50,007 nucleotides of DNA from CAYLUN01 sp964386865 (GTDB lineage Bacteria; Verrucomicrobiota; Kiritimatiellia; RFP12; UBA1067): positions 1 through 50,007 of the forward strand of contig CAYLUN010000038.1 in assembly GCA_964386865.1 (NCBI GenBank), in the 5' to 3' direction. Shown here piece after piece: positions 17,989-25,698 of the stretch. The stretch's first letter is position 1, and every line of letters begins with the position of its first letter. The notes under the pieces are model-generated. The model was not told the origin of the DNA. It made no database searches and saw nothing but the letters and a program-made list of their open reading frames with translations. The translations under genes were made by a program, and so were the position numbers.

Positions 17989-19167
17989 ATGAAGAAGACC
18001 CTGACGACTCTCACGTTGACGGTGGTTATTCTTCTCGGTTTGGGAATTGTCTTGCTGGCGACGGCTAGCACAGTGCGGGCGCAAGGCTTACATGCCACCC
18101 CGCACTTTTTTGTTAAGCGCCAGCTGATGTGGCTGGCTGTGTCGGCTGCGGTGGCTTTCGTCGCCTGCCGGTTCGATTACCACTTCTGGAAAAAATACCC
18201 GCAGCTGCCGATCGCGCTCTACGTGTTCGTCGTGGTCAGCCTGCTGCTGGTGTTCTGCCCGGGGATCGGCGGCAAGGTCAAAGGCAGCTACCGCTGGCTC
18301 GATTTCGGCCCCCTGCGCATGCAGCCCAGCGAGTTCGCCAAGCTCGCCGTCGTGGTGGTCATGGCCGTCTGGATGGATCACATCGGCTGGCGGGTTCGGC
18401 AGTTCGTCAAGGGCGCGCTGGTGCCGGCTGCCATCATGGGCTGCTTCGCGGCCCTCTTGGCGGTCGAGCCTGACTTCGGCGCGACGCTGGTGGTCATCGT
18501 CTTGGGCGGGGGAATCATGTTTGTGACCGGCACGCGGCTGCTGCACCTGTCCGCGCTGGGGCTGGTCGGCATTACGCCCATCGCCCTGCTGGTCGCGGCC
18601 AACCCCAACCGCATGGACCGCATTGCCGCGTGGATCCGAAGCCTCTTGGGCAAAGACACGACCTTGGTTGACGCCGATGTGGTCTCGCCTGCCGCCTACC
18701 ACCTGCAGCAGGCCATCTTGGCGTTCAAGAACGGCGGCCCGTGGGGCGTGGGCTTCAACCAGAGCATCCAGAAGTACAACTACCTGCCCGAGGCCCACAC
18801 CGACTTCATCTTCGCCATCGGCGGCGAGGAGTTCGGGTTCCCGTTCTCGATCGCCGTGCTCATCGCCTATGCGATTCTGCTGGTCTGCGGCATCCTGATC
18901 AGCATCCGTGCGCCGGACCGGCTCGGGCGGCTGCTGGCCTTCGGCATGACCGTGCTGCTGGTCTTCCAGGCGGCTTTCAACATCGGCGTCGTCACCGGCT
19001 GCCTGCCGACGAAAGGCCTGGCGCTGCCGTTCATCAGCTACGGCGGAACCAATCTGGTCACGGCGCTGGTGGCGGTCGGCACCCTGATGAACGTCGGCCT
19101 GCACATCGACGTCTTCGACGAGCGCCTGCACACCCAGGTGGCCCGCAACGCCGTCAAAGAGATGTGA
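17989..19167 (+). CDS. ftsW: FtsW/RodA-type SEDS glycosyltransferase, probably FtsW
   Basis: A 392-residue polytopic membrane protein with about ten hydrophobic segments. Signature segments are 'GSYRWLDFGPLRMQPSEFAKLAVV', 'EPDFGATLVVIVLGGGIMFVTG', 'YHLQQAILAFKNGGPWGVGFNQSIQKYNYLPEAHTDFIFAIGGEEFGF' and 'TGCLPTKGLALPFISYGGTNLV', all typical of SEDS proteins that polymerise lipid II. The dcw location with ftsI supports FtsW over RodA. It begins 15 nt after the LysM gene and closes the operon; murG and murC do not follow. Confidence 0.93.
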   Translation: MKKTLTTLTLTVVILLGLGIVLLATASTVRAQGLHATPHFFVKRQLMWLAVSAAVAFVACRFDYHFWKKYPQLPIALYVFVVVSLLLVFCPGIGGKVKGSYRWLDFGPLRMQPSEFAKLAVVVVMAVWMDHIGWRVRQFVKGALVPAAIMGCFAALLAVEPDFGATLVVIVLGGGIMFVTGTRLLHLSALGLVGITPIALLVAANPNRMDRIAAWIRSLLGKDTTLVDADVVSPAAYHLQQAILAFKNGGPWGVGFNQSIQKYNYLPEAHTDFIFAIGGEEFGFPFSIAVLIAYAILLVCGILISIRAPDRLGRLLAFGMTVLLVFQAAFNIGVVTGCLPTKGLALPFISYGGTNLVTALVAVGTLMNVGLHIDVFDERLHTQVARNAVKEM

Positions 19168-19238
19168 CGCCCTTGAGAAGCATATTCGTTGTCTGTGTGT
19201 TTGTCAGGTGTCATCAATAAATACAGAGCCATTGGCCC

Positions 19239-19267
19239 TTGACTCTCTCGCGTGACTGTATTATCGT
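19239..19267 (+). promoter_or_regulatory. candidate promoter of the cas operon
   Basis: TTGACT at 19239-19244, a 17-nt spacer and TATCGT at 19262-19267 (4 of 6 to consensus). It lies in the 137-nt gap between ftsW and cas3 and would start transcription about 30 nt before the cas3 ATG. A TATTAT at 19259 is also present but too close to the -35. Confidence 0.4.
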
Positions 19268-19304
19268 GCCAGCAGACTTTGAATGATTGCTGAGGGCCAC
19301 ACCC

Positions 19305-21488
19305 ATGTACGCGCACAGTCTGTCAGGCCAGCCGCCCGATACGTGGCAACCGCTGGACACGCACTTGTCAGCAGTGGCTCGTATAGCCGAACAATTCGCG
19401 AAACCCTTTGGTTCTGGCAAGTGGGCCTATAGCGCCAGTCGGCTGCATGATCTTGGCAAGGCTCGGAAGGTCTTTCAAGATTATTTGCGTTTCTGCAACG
19501 GGTTGACGGACGCCGACTATGATGCGTCGGATCATTCGCATTCCGGGGCGGGGGCGGCATGGGCGGTTCAGGTGTATTCCCGGTGCAAGATCGGCCGCAT
19601 CCTTGCCTACTGTATCGCGGGGCATCACGCTGGATTGCCGGATTGGAGTGGCGGTGAGGCACCGTGCGGCTCGTTGAGCTATCGGTTGGATCAGGAGAAA
19701 GACGTCATTCAGGAGCAGTCTGTCGCAGCGTGGATTCAAGAGCATCAGGCGGAGTGGACGACAAAGCAGCTCATGCCGCCATGGCCGTTTGGAAACGGCA
19801 ACATGGCGGATGTTAGCTTCTGGATTCGGATGCTGTATTCCTGTCTGGTTGATGCGGATTTTCTAGACACCGAAGCGTTCATGGAGTCGGGCAAGGCTTC
19901 TGCCCGTTCTCGCTATCCGGCGCTGTCGGAACTGTCAGAGCGTTTTCTTGCAGCCCTGGACGATAAACAGCATTCGGCCAAGGATACGTCGGTCAACCGC
20001 ATCCGCGCAGAAATCCGGGAGGCGTGCGAAGCGGCAGCCGCGTCGTCGCGCGGACTCTTTTCACTGACCGTCCCGACCGGCGGCGGCAAAACGCTTTCCG
20101 GCACGGCATTCGCCTTCAACCACGCGCTGCGGCACGGACTGAAGCGGATCATTTACGTGATTCCCTACACGTCGATTATCGAACAGACGGCAGACGTTCT
20201 GCGCTCAGTTCTCGGCGCGGAGAACGTGGTGGAGCACCACTCGAACTTCGACCCGGACAAGGAAACGCAGCAGTCGCGTCTGGCCTCGGAGAACTGGGAT
20301 GCGCCGGTCATCGTTACGACGAACGTACAGTTCTTCGAGTCGCTTTACGCCTGCAAGTCCAGCCGCTGCCGCAGGCTGCACAACATCGCGGACAGCGTCG
20401 TGATTCTGGACGAGGCGCAACTCCTGCCGCCACGTCTGCTGCTGCCTTGCGTGGAGGCGATGCTGCAATTGGTGACGCATTATGGCGTGAGCATGGTCTT
20501 GTCCACCGCCACGCAGCCTGCGTTGCCTGGGTTGGAAAACGCCCGCGAAATCATCCCGCCGGGCATGGATCTGTACGGTCGGCTCAAGAGGACGGATATC
20601 GTGCTACCCGAAAGCCGGACAGTCCGGCAGACGTGGGATGAAATCGCGGCGGAACTCCGAAAATACGGCCAGGTGCTGTGCGTAGTGAACACGCGGAAGG
20701 ACTGCCGCGAGCTCCACGCGCGGATGCCGGAAGAGACGATTCACCTCTCCGCGACCCTGTGCGGCGAACACCGTTCGCGCGTGATCGCGGCCATCAAGGC
20801 GAAACTGGAGGCGGGACGGCCAATCCGAGTTATCAGCACGCAGTTGGTCGAAGCGGGCGTTGATATCGATTTCCCGGTGGTCTTCCGCGCATTCACCGGC
20901 TTGCCGTCCATCGCCCAGGCGGCGGGACGCTGTAACCGCGAGGGGCTGTCGGCGCAACCGGGCCGCGTGGTGGTCTTCATGCCGCCGAAGCCCGCTCCCG
21001 TAGGAGAACTGCGAAAGGCGGAAGACACGCTGTCCGGTCTCCTGGAAGCGGGCATGGCTGTGGAGTCGCCGGAAAGCTATCCCGAGTTCTTTAAGCGATT
21101 CTATTCGGCGCAGAACGATTTGGGAACCGCCTTTGAAGGATGGCTGACGAAGGACGCGCGGGATTTTCAATTCCAATTCCGCGAAGCGGCCGCGGCTTTC
21201 CGGATGATCGACGACCGGACTTCCGCAACCGTGATCGTCCGCTACGGCGGAAACGATCCGCTGATTCGAGTTCTGCTGGCCGTGGGGCCGAAGCGCGATA
21301 TCATGCGCCGCTTGCAGCGCTTCACGGTGACTGTGCCGTGCCAGATGCTTGGCGCATTGCGAGAAAAGGGTTTTGTGGAGGAGCCGTATCCCGGCGTTTA
21401 CATCCAGACGATGCCGTCGCTGTACAGCGAAGTCTTCGGGCTGGATGTCTACAGGGACGCTTTGGCTCCGGAGGATTTGATGTGCTGA
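19305..21488 (+). CDS. cas3: Cas3 HD nuclease-helicase, type I-C
   Basis: A 727-residue effector recruited by Cascade to degrade target DNA. The ATG at 19305 is preferred (GAGGG 8 nt upstream) over an upstream TTG at 19287. An N-terminal HD nuclease (LHDLGK with H48-D49; 'DHSHSGAGAAWA', 'AGHHAGLPDW') is followed by an SF2 helicase: Walker A PTGGGKT (K262), Walker B D369-E-A-Q372, 'LSTATQPAL', 'QLVEAGVDIDFPVVFRA' and 'QAAGRCNREG'. HD and helicase fused in one chain of this size is normal for I-C. It is the first gene of the cas operon. Confidence 0.97.
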   Translation: MYAHSLSGQPPDTWQPLDTHLSAVARIAEQFAKPFGSGKWAYSASRLHDLGKARKVFQDYLRFCNGLTDADYDASDHSHSGAGAAWAVQVYSRCKIGRILAYCIAGHHAGLPDWSGGEAPCGSLSYRLDQEKDVIQEQSVAAWIQEHQAEWTTKQLMPPWPFGNGNMADVSFWIRMLYSCLVDADFLDTEAFMESGKASARSRYPALSELSERFLAALDDKQHSAKDTSVNRIRAEIREACEAAAASSRGLFSLTVPTGGGKTLSGTAFAFNHALRHGLKRIIYVIPYTSIIEQTADVLRSVLGAENVVEHHSNFDPDKETQQSRLASENWDAPVIVTTNVQFFESLYACKSSRCRRLHNIADSVVILDEAQLLPPRLLLPCVEAMLQLVTHYGVSMVLSTATQPALPGLENAREIIPPGMDLYGRLKRTDIVLPESRTVRQTWDEIAAELRKYGQVLCVVNTRKDCRELHARMPEETIHLSATLCGEHRSRVIAAIKAKLEAGRPIRVISTQLVEAGVDIDFPVVFRAFTGLPSIAQAAGRCNREGLSAQPGRVVVFMPPKPAPVGELRKAEDTLSGLLEAGMAVESPESYPEFFKRFYSAQNDLGTAFEGWLTKDARDFQFQFREAAAAFRMIDDRTSATVIVRYGGNDPLIRVLLAVGPKRDIMRRLQRFTVTVPCQMLGALREKGFVEEPYPGVYIQTMPSLYSEVFGLDVYRDALAPEDLMC

Positions 21489-21514
21489 AGAAGCGATAAC
21501 GAAAGGATTCCAGC

Positions 21515-22234
21515 ATGAGAGGGTTCTGTCTTGAAGTGGCCGGGGAGTTCGCCTGTTTCACCCGCCCCGAAATGAAGGTCGAGCGCGTAAGCTACGATGT
21601 CATCACGCCGTCCGCCGCACGCGCGATATTCGACGCGATTCTGTGGAAGCCGGCGATTCGCTGGCGCATCACCAAAATCGAAGTGCTGAACCCGATCCGG
21701 TGGACGTCCATCCGCCGGAACGAAGTGGCAGGCGTCGCCAGTCCTCGGAGTGACGGCATCTTCATCGAGGACGCGCGCCAGCAGCGCGCCGGACTGTTCC
21801 TGCGGGACGTGAGATACCGTCTCCACGCCGAATTCACGTATATTCCCGTGGAGAAACGGACGCGGGTTCTCAATCCGTCGCCCGAGTGGCTGACGGATGC
21901 GGAGGAAGAAGAGATGTACAAACAGGCGGAGATTCGTCCGGACGAAAAGGAGTCGAAATACGCCGCGATGTTCGACCGCCGCGCGACCAAGGGGCAGTGT
22001 TTCACGCAACCCTATCTGGGATGCCGCGAATTTTCCTGCTCGTCCGTCCGGCTTGTGAAGCATCCGGAGGACTCGCCGGATACGCCGATCCCCGACTGTC
22101 GGGACTTGGGCTTTATGCTGTACGACATGGACTATTCCGACCCGAAGGACATCAAGCCGATGTTCTTCCGCGCAACGATGGCTTACGGCGTGATCGAAGT
22201 CCCAGATGAAAACTCGGAGGAGGTTCGCCAATGA
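21515..22234 (+). CDS. cas5c: Cas5c (Cas5d) crRNA-processing endoribonuclease
   Basis: A 239-residue RAMP protein. In type I-C it replaces Cas6: it cuts the pre-crRNA at the base of the repeat hairpin and stays in Cascade at the 5' handle. Diagnostic regions are 'EVAGEFACFTRPEMKVERVSYDVITPSAARAIFDAILWKP' at the N-terminus, 'QQRAGLFLRDVRYRLHAEF' in the middle and 'KGQCFTQPYLGCREF' near the C-terminal third. AAAGGA precedes the ATG with 7-nt spacing. Its stop overlaps the start of cas8c (ATGA), so the two are translationally coupled. No cas6 gene is present in the locus, as expected. Confidence 0.95.
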   Translation: MRGFCLEVAGEFACFTRPEMKVERVSYDVITPSAARAIFDAILWKPAIRWRITKIEVLNPIRWTSIRRNEVAGVASPRSDGIFIEDARQQRAGLFLRDVRYRLHAEFTYIPVEKRTRVLNPSPEWLTDAEEEEMYKQAEIRPDEKESKYAAMFDRRATKGQCFTQPYLGCREFSCSSVRLVKHPEDSPDTPIPDCRDLGFMLYDMDYSDPKDIKPMFFRATMAYGVIEVPDENSEEVRQ

Positions 22235-23952
22235 TCCTACAGGCGCTGAAAGAATACTACGACCGCAAGGCCGCCGACCCCGATTCCGGCATAGCCCCGC
22301 TGGGTTGGGAGTGGAAGGAACTGCCCTTCCTCATCGTTTTGAAGTCGGACGGTTCGCCAGTCGGCATCGAAGATACACGCGAACTCAATGGCAAGAAGCT
22401 TCGCGCAAAGACCTTTCTGGTGCCACAAGCTATAAAACGGACGGTTGGAAAGAAGTCCAACCTTCTTTGGGACGATCCCGAATACGCGCTCGCCCTTGAT
22501 GTCAAGGGTAACCCAGATAATGCGGCTGAGAAACATCATCTTTTCATCCAACGCATCGCGGATGCGGGCTTGTCCGATATCTCCGACGTGGCTGCCGTTC
22601 TAGCGTTTCTGAATCATCCAGACAAGCTGGGTGCGCTTGCCGCTCTTGATCTTGGACGATACGAAGAACTAAAAACGGCTTCCTTTATCTCATTCAAAAT
22701 AGCCGGACATCCAGAACCAGTTTTCCGGAATTCCGATGTCGTCGGCAGAATGGGTGCGTTCTCCGCTGCCATCGGTTCACACAAGTCTTTCTGTCTCGTC
22801 TCGGGGGTGGCAGATGTCATCGACCCCACACATCCGTCCGTCAAAGGCGTCCGTGATGCGAACACCACGGGTGGTAACATTGTGAGTTTCAATGCTGCCG
22901 CCTTTTGCTCCTTTGGAAAAGAGCAAGGTGCAAATGCCCCAATCGGAAAGGCTGCGAGTTTTGCCTATACAACGGCGCTGAACACGCTACTCGGCAGAGA
23001 TTCCAAGCAAAAACTCCAAGTCGGAGACGCGACGACGGTCTTCTGGTCTGCGAGAGAAAACGCGTTCGAAGAGAACTTTGGCGATTTCTGGTCGGATCCG
23101 CCCAAGGACGATCCGGATCGGTTGTCCAATGCCGTAGTATCACTGTTCAAGTCCGTTGAAACGGGCGCGTTCGCAACCGATTCCGACGACACGACGTTCT
23201 ATGTGTTGGGGCTGTCGCCCAATTCCGCGCGCATCGCAGTACGGTTCTGGCATATCGGAACCGTTGCGGAACTCGCCTCGCATGTTCGCACGTATTTCGA
23301 GGATTTGCGGATGGCGCACGGGCCGAAGGACAAGGATGATCTGTCGCTCTGGCGTTTGCTCGTTTCAACCGCCGTGCTGGGCAAGCCCGAAAACATCGCG
23401 CCCAATCTGGCTGGCCATGTAATGCGCTGCATTTTAGAAGGTCTGCCGCTGCCCGAAACGCTTTTGCAGGCCGCGCTGCTGCGCGTCAAGGCCGAACGCG
23501 ACGTGACCTATCCTCGTGCCAAGTTGATCAAAGGCTGTCTCAACCGCAAGCTTCGTGTCAACTCGGATAACCATGAAAGGAGTCTCACCATGAGCCTCGA
23601 CAAAGAGAACACCCATGTCGGCTACCGTCTCGGACGACTGTTCGCCGTATTGGAGAAAATCCAGCAAGAAGCGAATCCCGGCATCAACGCCACGATCCGC
23701 GAGAAATTCTATGCCTCAGCATCATCCACGCCGACAACGGTCTTCGGCAACCTGATGCGCCTCAAGAACCACCACCTTTCGAAAATGGATAATGCCGGAC
23801 GTAGGATCTGGTTCGAGAAACTGCTGGGGGAGATTGTCTCGGAGGTTCAGGAGTTTCCCGCGCACCTGAAACTGGACGACCAGGGCCGCTTCGCTATCGG
23901 TTATTACCACCAAGTGCAGGATCTCTGGACGAAGAAGGCCGACAAGGAATAG
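22231..23952 (+). CDS. cas8c: Cas8c (Csd1) Cascade large subunit
   Basis: A 573-residue large subunit of type I-C Cascade, which recognises the PAM and helps recruit Cas3. Typical Csd1 segments are the N-terminal 'LKEYYDRKAA...GIAPLGWEWKELPFLIVL', the central 'ENAFEENFGDFW', 'FYVLGLSPNSARIAVRFWH' and 'LSLWRLLVSTAVLGKPENIAPNLAGHVMRCIL'. The last 120 residues form the region that is also translated separately as Cas11c. The ATG overlaps the cas5c stop codon. Length is typical. Confidence 0.95.
   Translation: MILQALKEYYDRKAADPDSGIAPLGWEWKELPFLIVLKSDGSPVGIEDTRELNGKKLRAKTFLVPQAIKRTVGKKSNLLWDDPEYALALDVKGNPDNAAEKHHLFIQRIADAGLSDISDVAAVLAFLNHPDKLGALAALDLGRYEELKTASFISFKIAGHPEPVFRNSDVVGRMGAFSAAIGSHKSFCLVSGVADVIDPTHPSVKGVRDANTTGGNIVSFNAAAFCSFGKEQGANAPIGKAASFAYTTALNTLLGRDSKQKLQVGDATTVFWSARENAFEENFGDFWSDPPKDDPDRLSNAVVSLFKSVETGAFATDSDDTTFYVLGLSPNSARIAVRFWHIGTVAELASHVRTYFEDLRMAHGPKDKDDLSLWRLLVSTAVLGKPENIAPNLAGHVMRCILEGLPLPETLLQAALLRVKAERDVTYPRAKLIKGCLNRKLRVNSDNHERSLTMSLDKENTHVGYRLGRLFAVLEKIQQEANPGINATIREKFYASASSTPTTVFGNLMRLKNHHLSKMDNAGRRIWFEKLLGEIVSEVQEFPAHLKLDDQGRFAIGYYHQVQDLWTKKADKE
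23590..23952 (+). CDS. cas11c: Cas11c small subunit from an internal start in cas8c
   Basis: In-frame internal ATG at codon 454 of cas8c. A near-perfect ribosome binding site, AAAGGAG at 23576-23582, stands 7 nt upstream, far better than expected by chance inside a coding region. The product would be 120 residues (starting MSLDKENTHVGYRLG), mostly helical. Type I-C systems are known to make the small Cascade subunit Cas11c from an internal start near the 3' end of cas8c, so this matches an established mechanism. The GRLFAVLEKIQ and RLKNHHLSK segments are the conserved core of this part of Csd1. Confidence 0.85.
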   Translation: MSLDKENTHVGYRLGRLFAVLEKIQQEANPGINATIREKFYASASSTPTTVFGNLMRLKNHHLSKMDNAGRRIWFEKLLGEIVSEVQEFPAHLKLDDQGRFAIGYYHQVQDLWTKKADKE

Positions 23953-23983
23953 CAACGCTTCATTCACGAAAGGACAACCTACC

Positions 23984-24895
23984 ATGAGCACGCCGATCAA
24001 GAACCGCTACGACTTCATACTCGTCTTCGATGTAAAAGACGGCAACCCCAACGGCGACCCCGACGCCGGCAATCTTCCACGCGTCGACGCCGAAACCGGG
24101 CAAGGCCTCGTTACCGATGTTTGCCTCAAACGTAAAGTTCGGAACTACGTTCAACTGACAAAAGGTGCAGAGACGGGATACGACATTTTCGTAAAAGAGA
24201 AGGCCATCCTCAACCACGTGATAGAAAAGGCATACGCTGACTTGGAGATTGATCTGACAAAACCACCTGTCGATGCCACCGATGGAAAAAGACGCAACAA
24301 GGAAAACCAAGGACAAGGCGGTGAAGTCCAAAAAGCCCGCGACAAAATGTGTGCGGAGTATTTCGATATTCGAACTTTCGGTGCCGTAATGAGCACCGGT
24401 GCCAACGCGGGCCAGGTGCGCGGTCCGGTGCAGTTGACCTTCGGCCGCTCGGTCGATACCGTGGTGACAATGGAACACTCGATCACCCGTATGGCCGTTG
24501 CGACGGAGGCCGAGGCCGAGAAGCAGAGCGGCGACAACCGCACCATGGGCCGCAAGAACACCGTGCCCTACGGCTTGTATGTCGCCTTTGGTTTCATATC
24601 GCCCGCATTGGCGGCGCAGACCGGATTCTCGGAAGAGGATTTGGAGGTCTTCTGGAAGGCGCTGACGGAGATGTTCGAACACGACCATTCTGCCGCCCGC
24701 GGCATGATGGCCACCCAGAAGCTCATCGTCTTCAAGCACGGCTCCGCTCTCGGCAACGCGCACACGCACAAGCTGTTCGAGGCGGTGAAAATCGCGAAAA
24801 GGAAAGAGGTGGAAGTTCCGCGCGACTTCGCGAATTATGATGTTACCGTCCCGGCAAAGGACGCCTTCCCCGGCGTCGAAATCATCGAGAAGTGA
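23984..24895 (+). CDS. cas7c: Cas7c (Csd2) Cascade backbone protein
   Basis: A 303-residue protein that polymerises along the crRNA spacer as the Cascade backbone. The N-terminal 'NRYDFILVFDVKDGNPNGDPDAGNLPRVD' is the signature of Csd2; 'DIRTFGAVMSTGANAGQVRGPVQLTF' and 'GRKNTVPYGLYVAFGFISP' are also conserved. AAAGGA lies 9 nt before the ATG. It follows cas8c by 31 nt. The 83-nt gap after it, containing a hairpin, separates the effector genes from the adaptation genes. Confidence 0.96.
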   Translation: MSTPIKNRYDFILVFDVKDGNPNGDPDAGNLPRVDAETGQGLVTDVCLKRKVRNYVQLTKGAETGYDIFVKEKAILNHVIEKAYADLEIDLTKPPVDATDGKRRNKENQGQGGEVQKARDKMCAEYFDIRTFGAVMSTGANAGQVRGPVQLTFGRSVDTVVTMEHSITRMAVATEAEAEKQSGDNRTMGRKNTVPYGLYVAFGFISPALAAQTGFSEEDLEVFWKALTEMFEHDHSAARGMMATQKLIVFKHGSALGNAHTHKLFEAVKIAKRKEVEVPRDFANYDVTVPAKDAFPGVEIIEK

Positions 24896-24913
24896 CGGGG
24901 GAGATGCGCCGCT

Positions 24914-24949
24914 CGACGCTCGGGGATGACTCCCGAGTGCCGAGCGTCG
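24914..24949 (+). repeat. hairpin element between cas7c and cas4
   Basis: A perfect 10-bp inverted repeat (CGACGCTCGG at 24914-24923, CCGAGCGTCG at 24940-24949), with a further related CGAGCGTCGG at 24955-24964. It fills most of the only sizeable gap inside the cas operon. It could attenuate or stabilise mRNA between the interference and adaptation halves, or be a dispersed repetitive element. There is no T-tract, so it is not a standard terminator. Confidence 0.55.
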
Positions 24950-24978
24950 TAAGTCGAGCGTCGGAAAAGGAACCCGCC

Positions 24979-25698
24979 ATGTACACCGACGAAGACCTTC
25001 TGCCGATCTCAGCCCTTCAGCACCTACAGTACTGCGAGCGGCAGTGCGCGCTCATCCACATCGAGAAGGTCTGGACGGAGAACGTGCTGACCGCCGAGGG
25101 GCGCGTGCTGCACGACCACGTGGACGGCGGCGGGCACGAAACGCGCGGCAGCGTGCGGAAAGCCTACAGTCTGCGGTTGCGGTCGCTGCGCCTAGGCCTG
25201 ACCGGACAGGCGGACGTGGTGGAGTTCCAACGGCAGACGGACGGGAATTGGCTGCCGTTTCCGGTGGAGTACAAGCGCGGGCACCCCAAGGTTAACGCGT
25301 GTGACCGCATTCAGCTTTGTGCCCAAGCCCTCTGCCTCGAAGAGATGAAGGGTGTCCGCGTCGAGTCCGGGGCGTTGTTCTATGGCGAAACGCGGCACCG
25401 CTGCGACGTGGTAATCGACGCCGACCTCCGCACGCCGACCGAGGCGCTGTGCGACCGTTTGCACGCCTTCATCGACGCGGGCGTTACGCCTGCCGCCGTC
25501 TATGAGAAAGGTAAGTGCGACCACTGTTCCCTGCTCGAAATCTGCCTGCCCCAGTCCGCCGGAGCAGGCAAGTCCGCCAAGCGCTGGCTCGCCCGGCAGC
25601 TCGACGAGCTGTGCCCCGACCGTGACGTCACGGAGTCCGTCGGACGGAGTGAGTCACCCTCGACACCCGGAAAGGAGGCCGATGCTCTATGCCACTGA
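24979..25698 (+). CDS. cas4: Cas4 iron-sulfur exonuclease of the adaptation module
   Basis: A 239-residue PD-(D/E)XK nuclease that trims prespacers and selects for the PAM with Cas1-Cas2. The ATG at 24979 is used; the frame is open further upstream, but the protein match begins at MYTDEDLLPISALQHLQYCERQC. The four cluster cysteines are C19, C180, C183 and C189 (CDHC, then C). The nuclease residues are H45, D79 (GQADVVE), E97-Y-K99 (VEYKRG) and Q112. About 40 residues after the last cysteine form an unusual Ser/Lys-rich tail, and the final 17 nt overlap the start of the next gene. Confidence 0.95.
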   Translation: MYTDEDLLPISALQHLQYCERQCALIHIEKVWTENVLTAEGRVLHDHVDGGGHETRGSVRKAYSLRLRSLRLGLTGQADVVEFQRQTDGNWLPFPVEYKRGHPKVNACDRIQLCAQALCLEEMKGVRVESGALFYGETRHRCDVVIDADLRTPTEALCDRLHAFIDAGVTPAAVYEKGKCDHCSLLEICLPQSAGAGKSAKRWLARQLDELCPDRDVTESVGRSESPSTPGKEADALCH

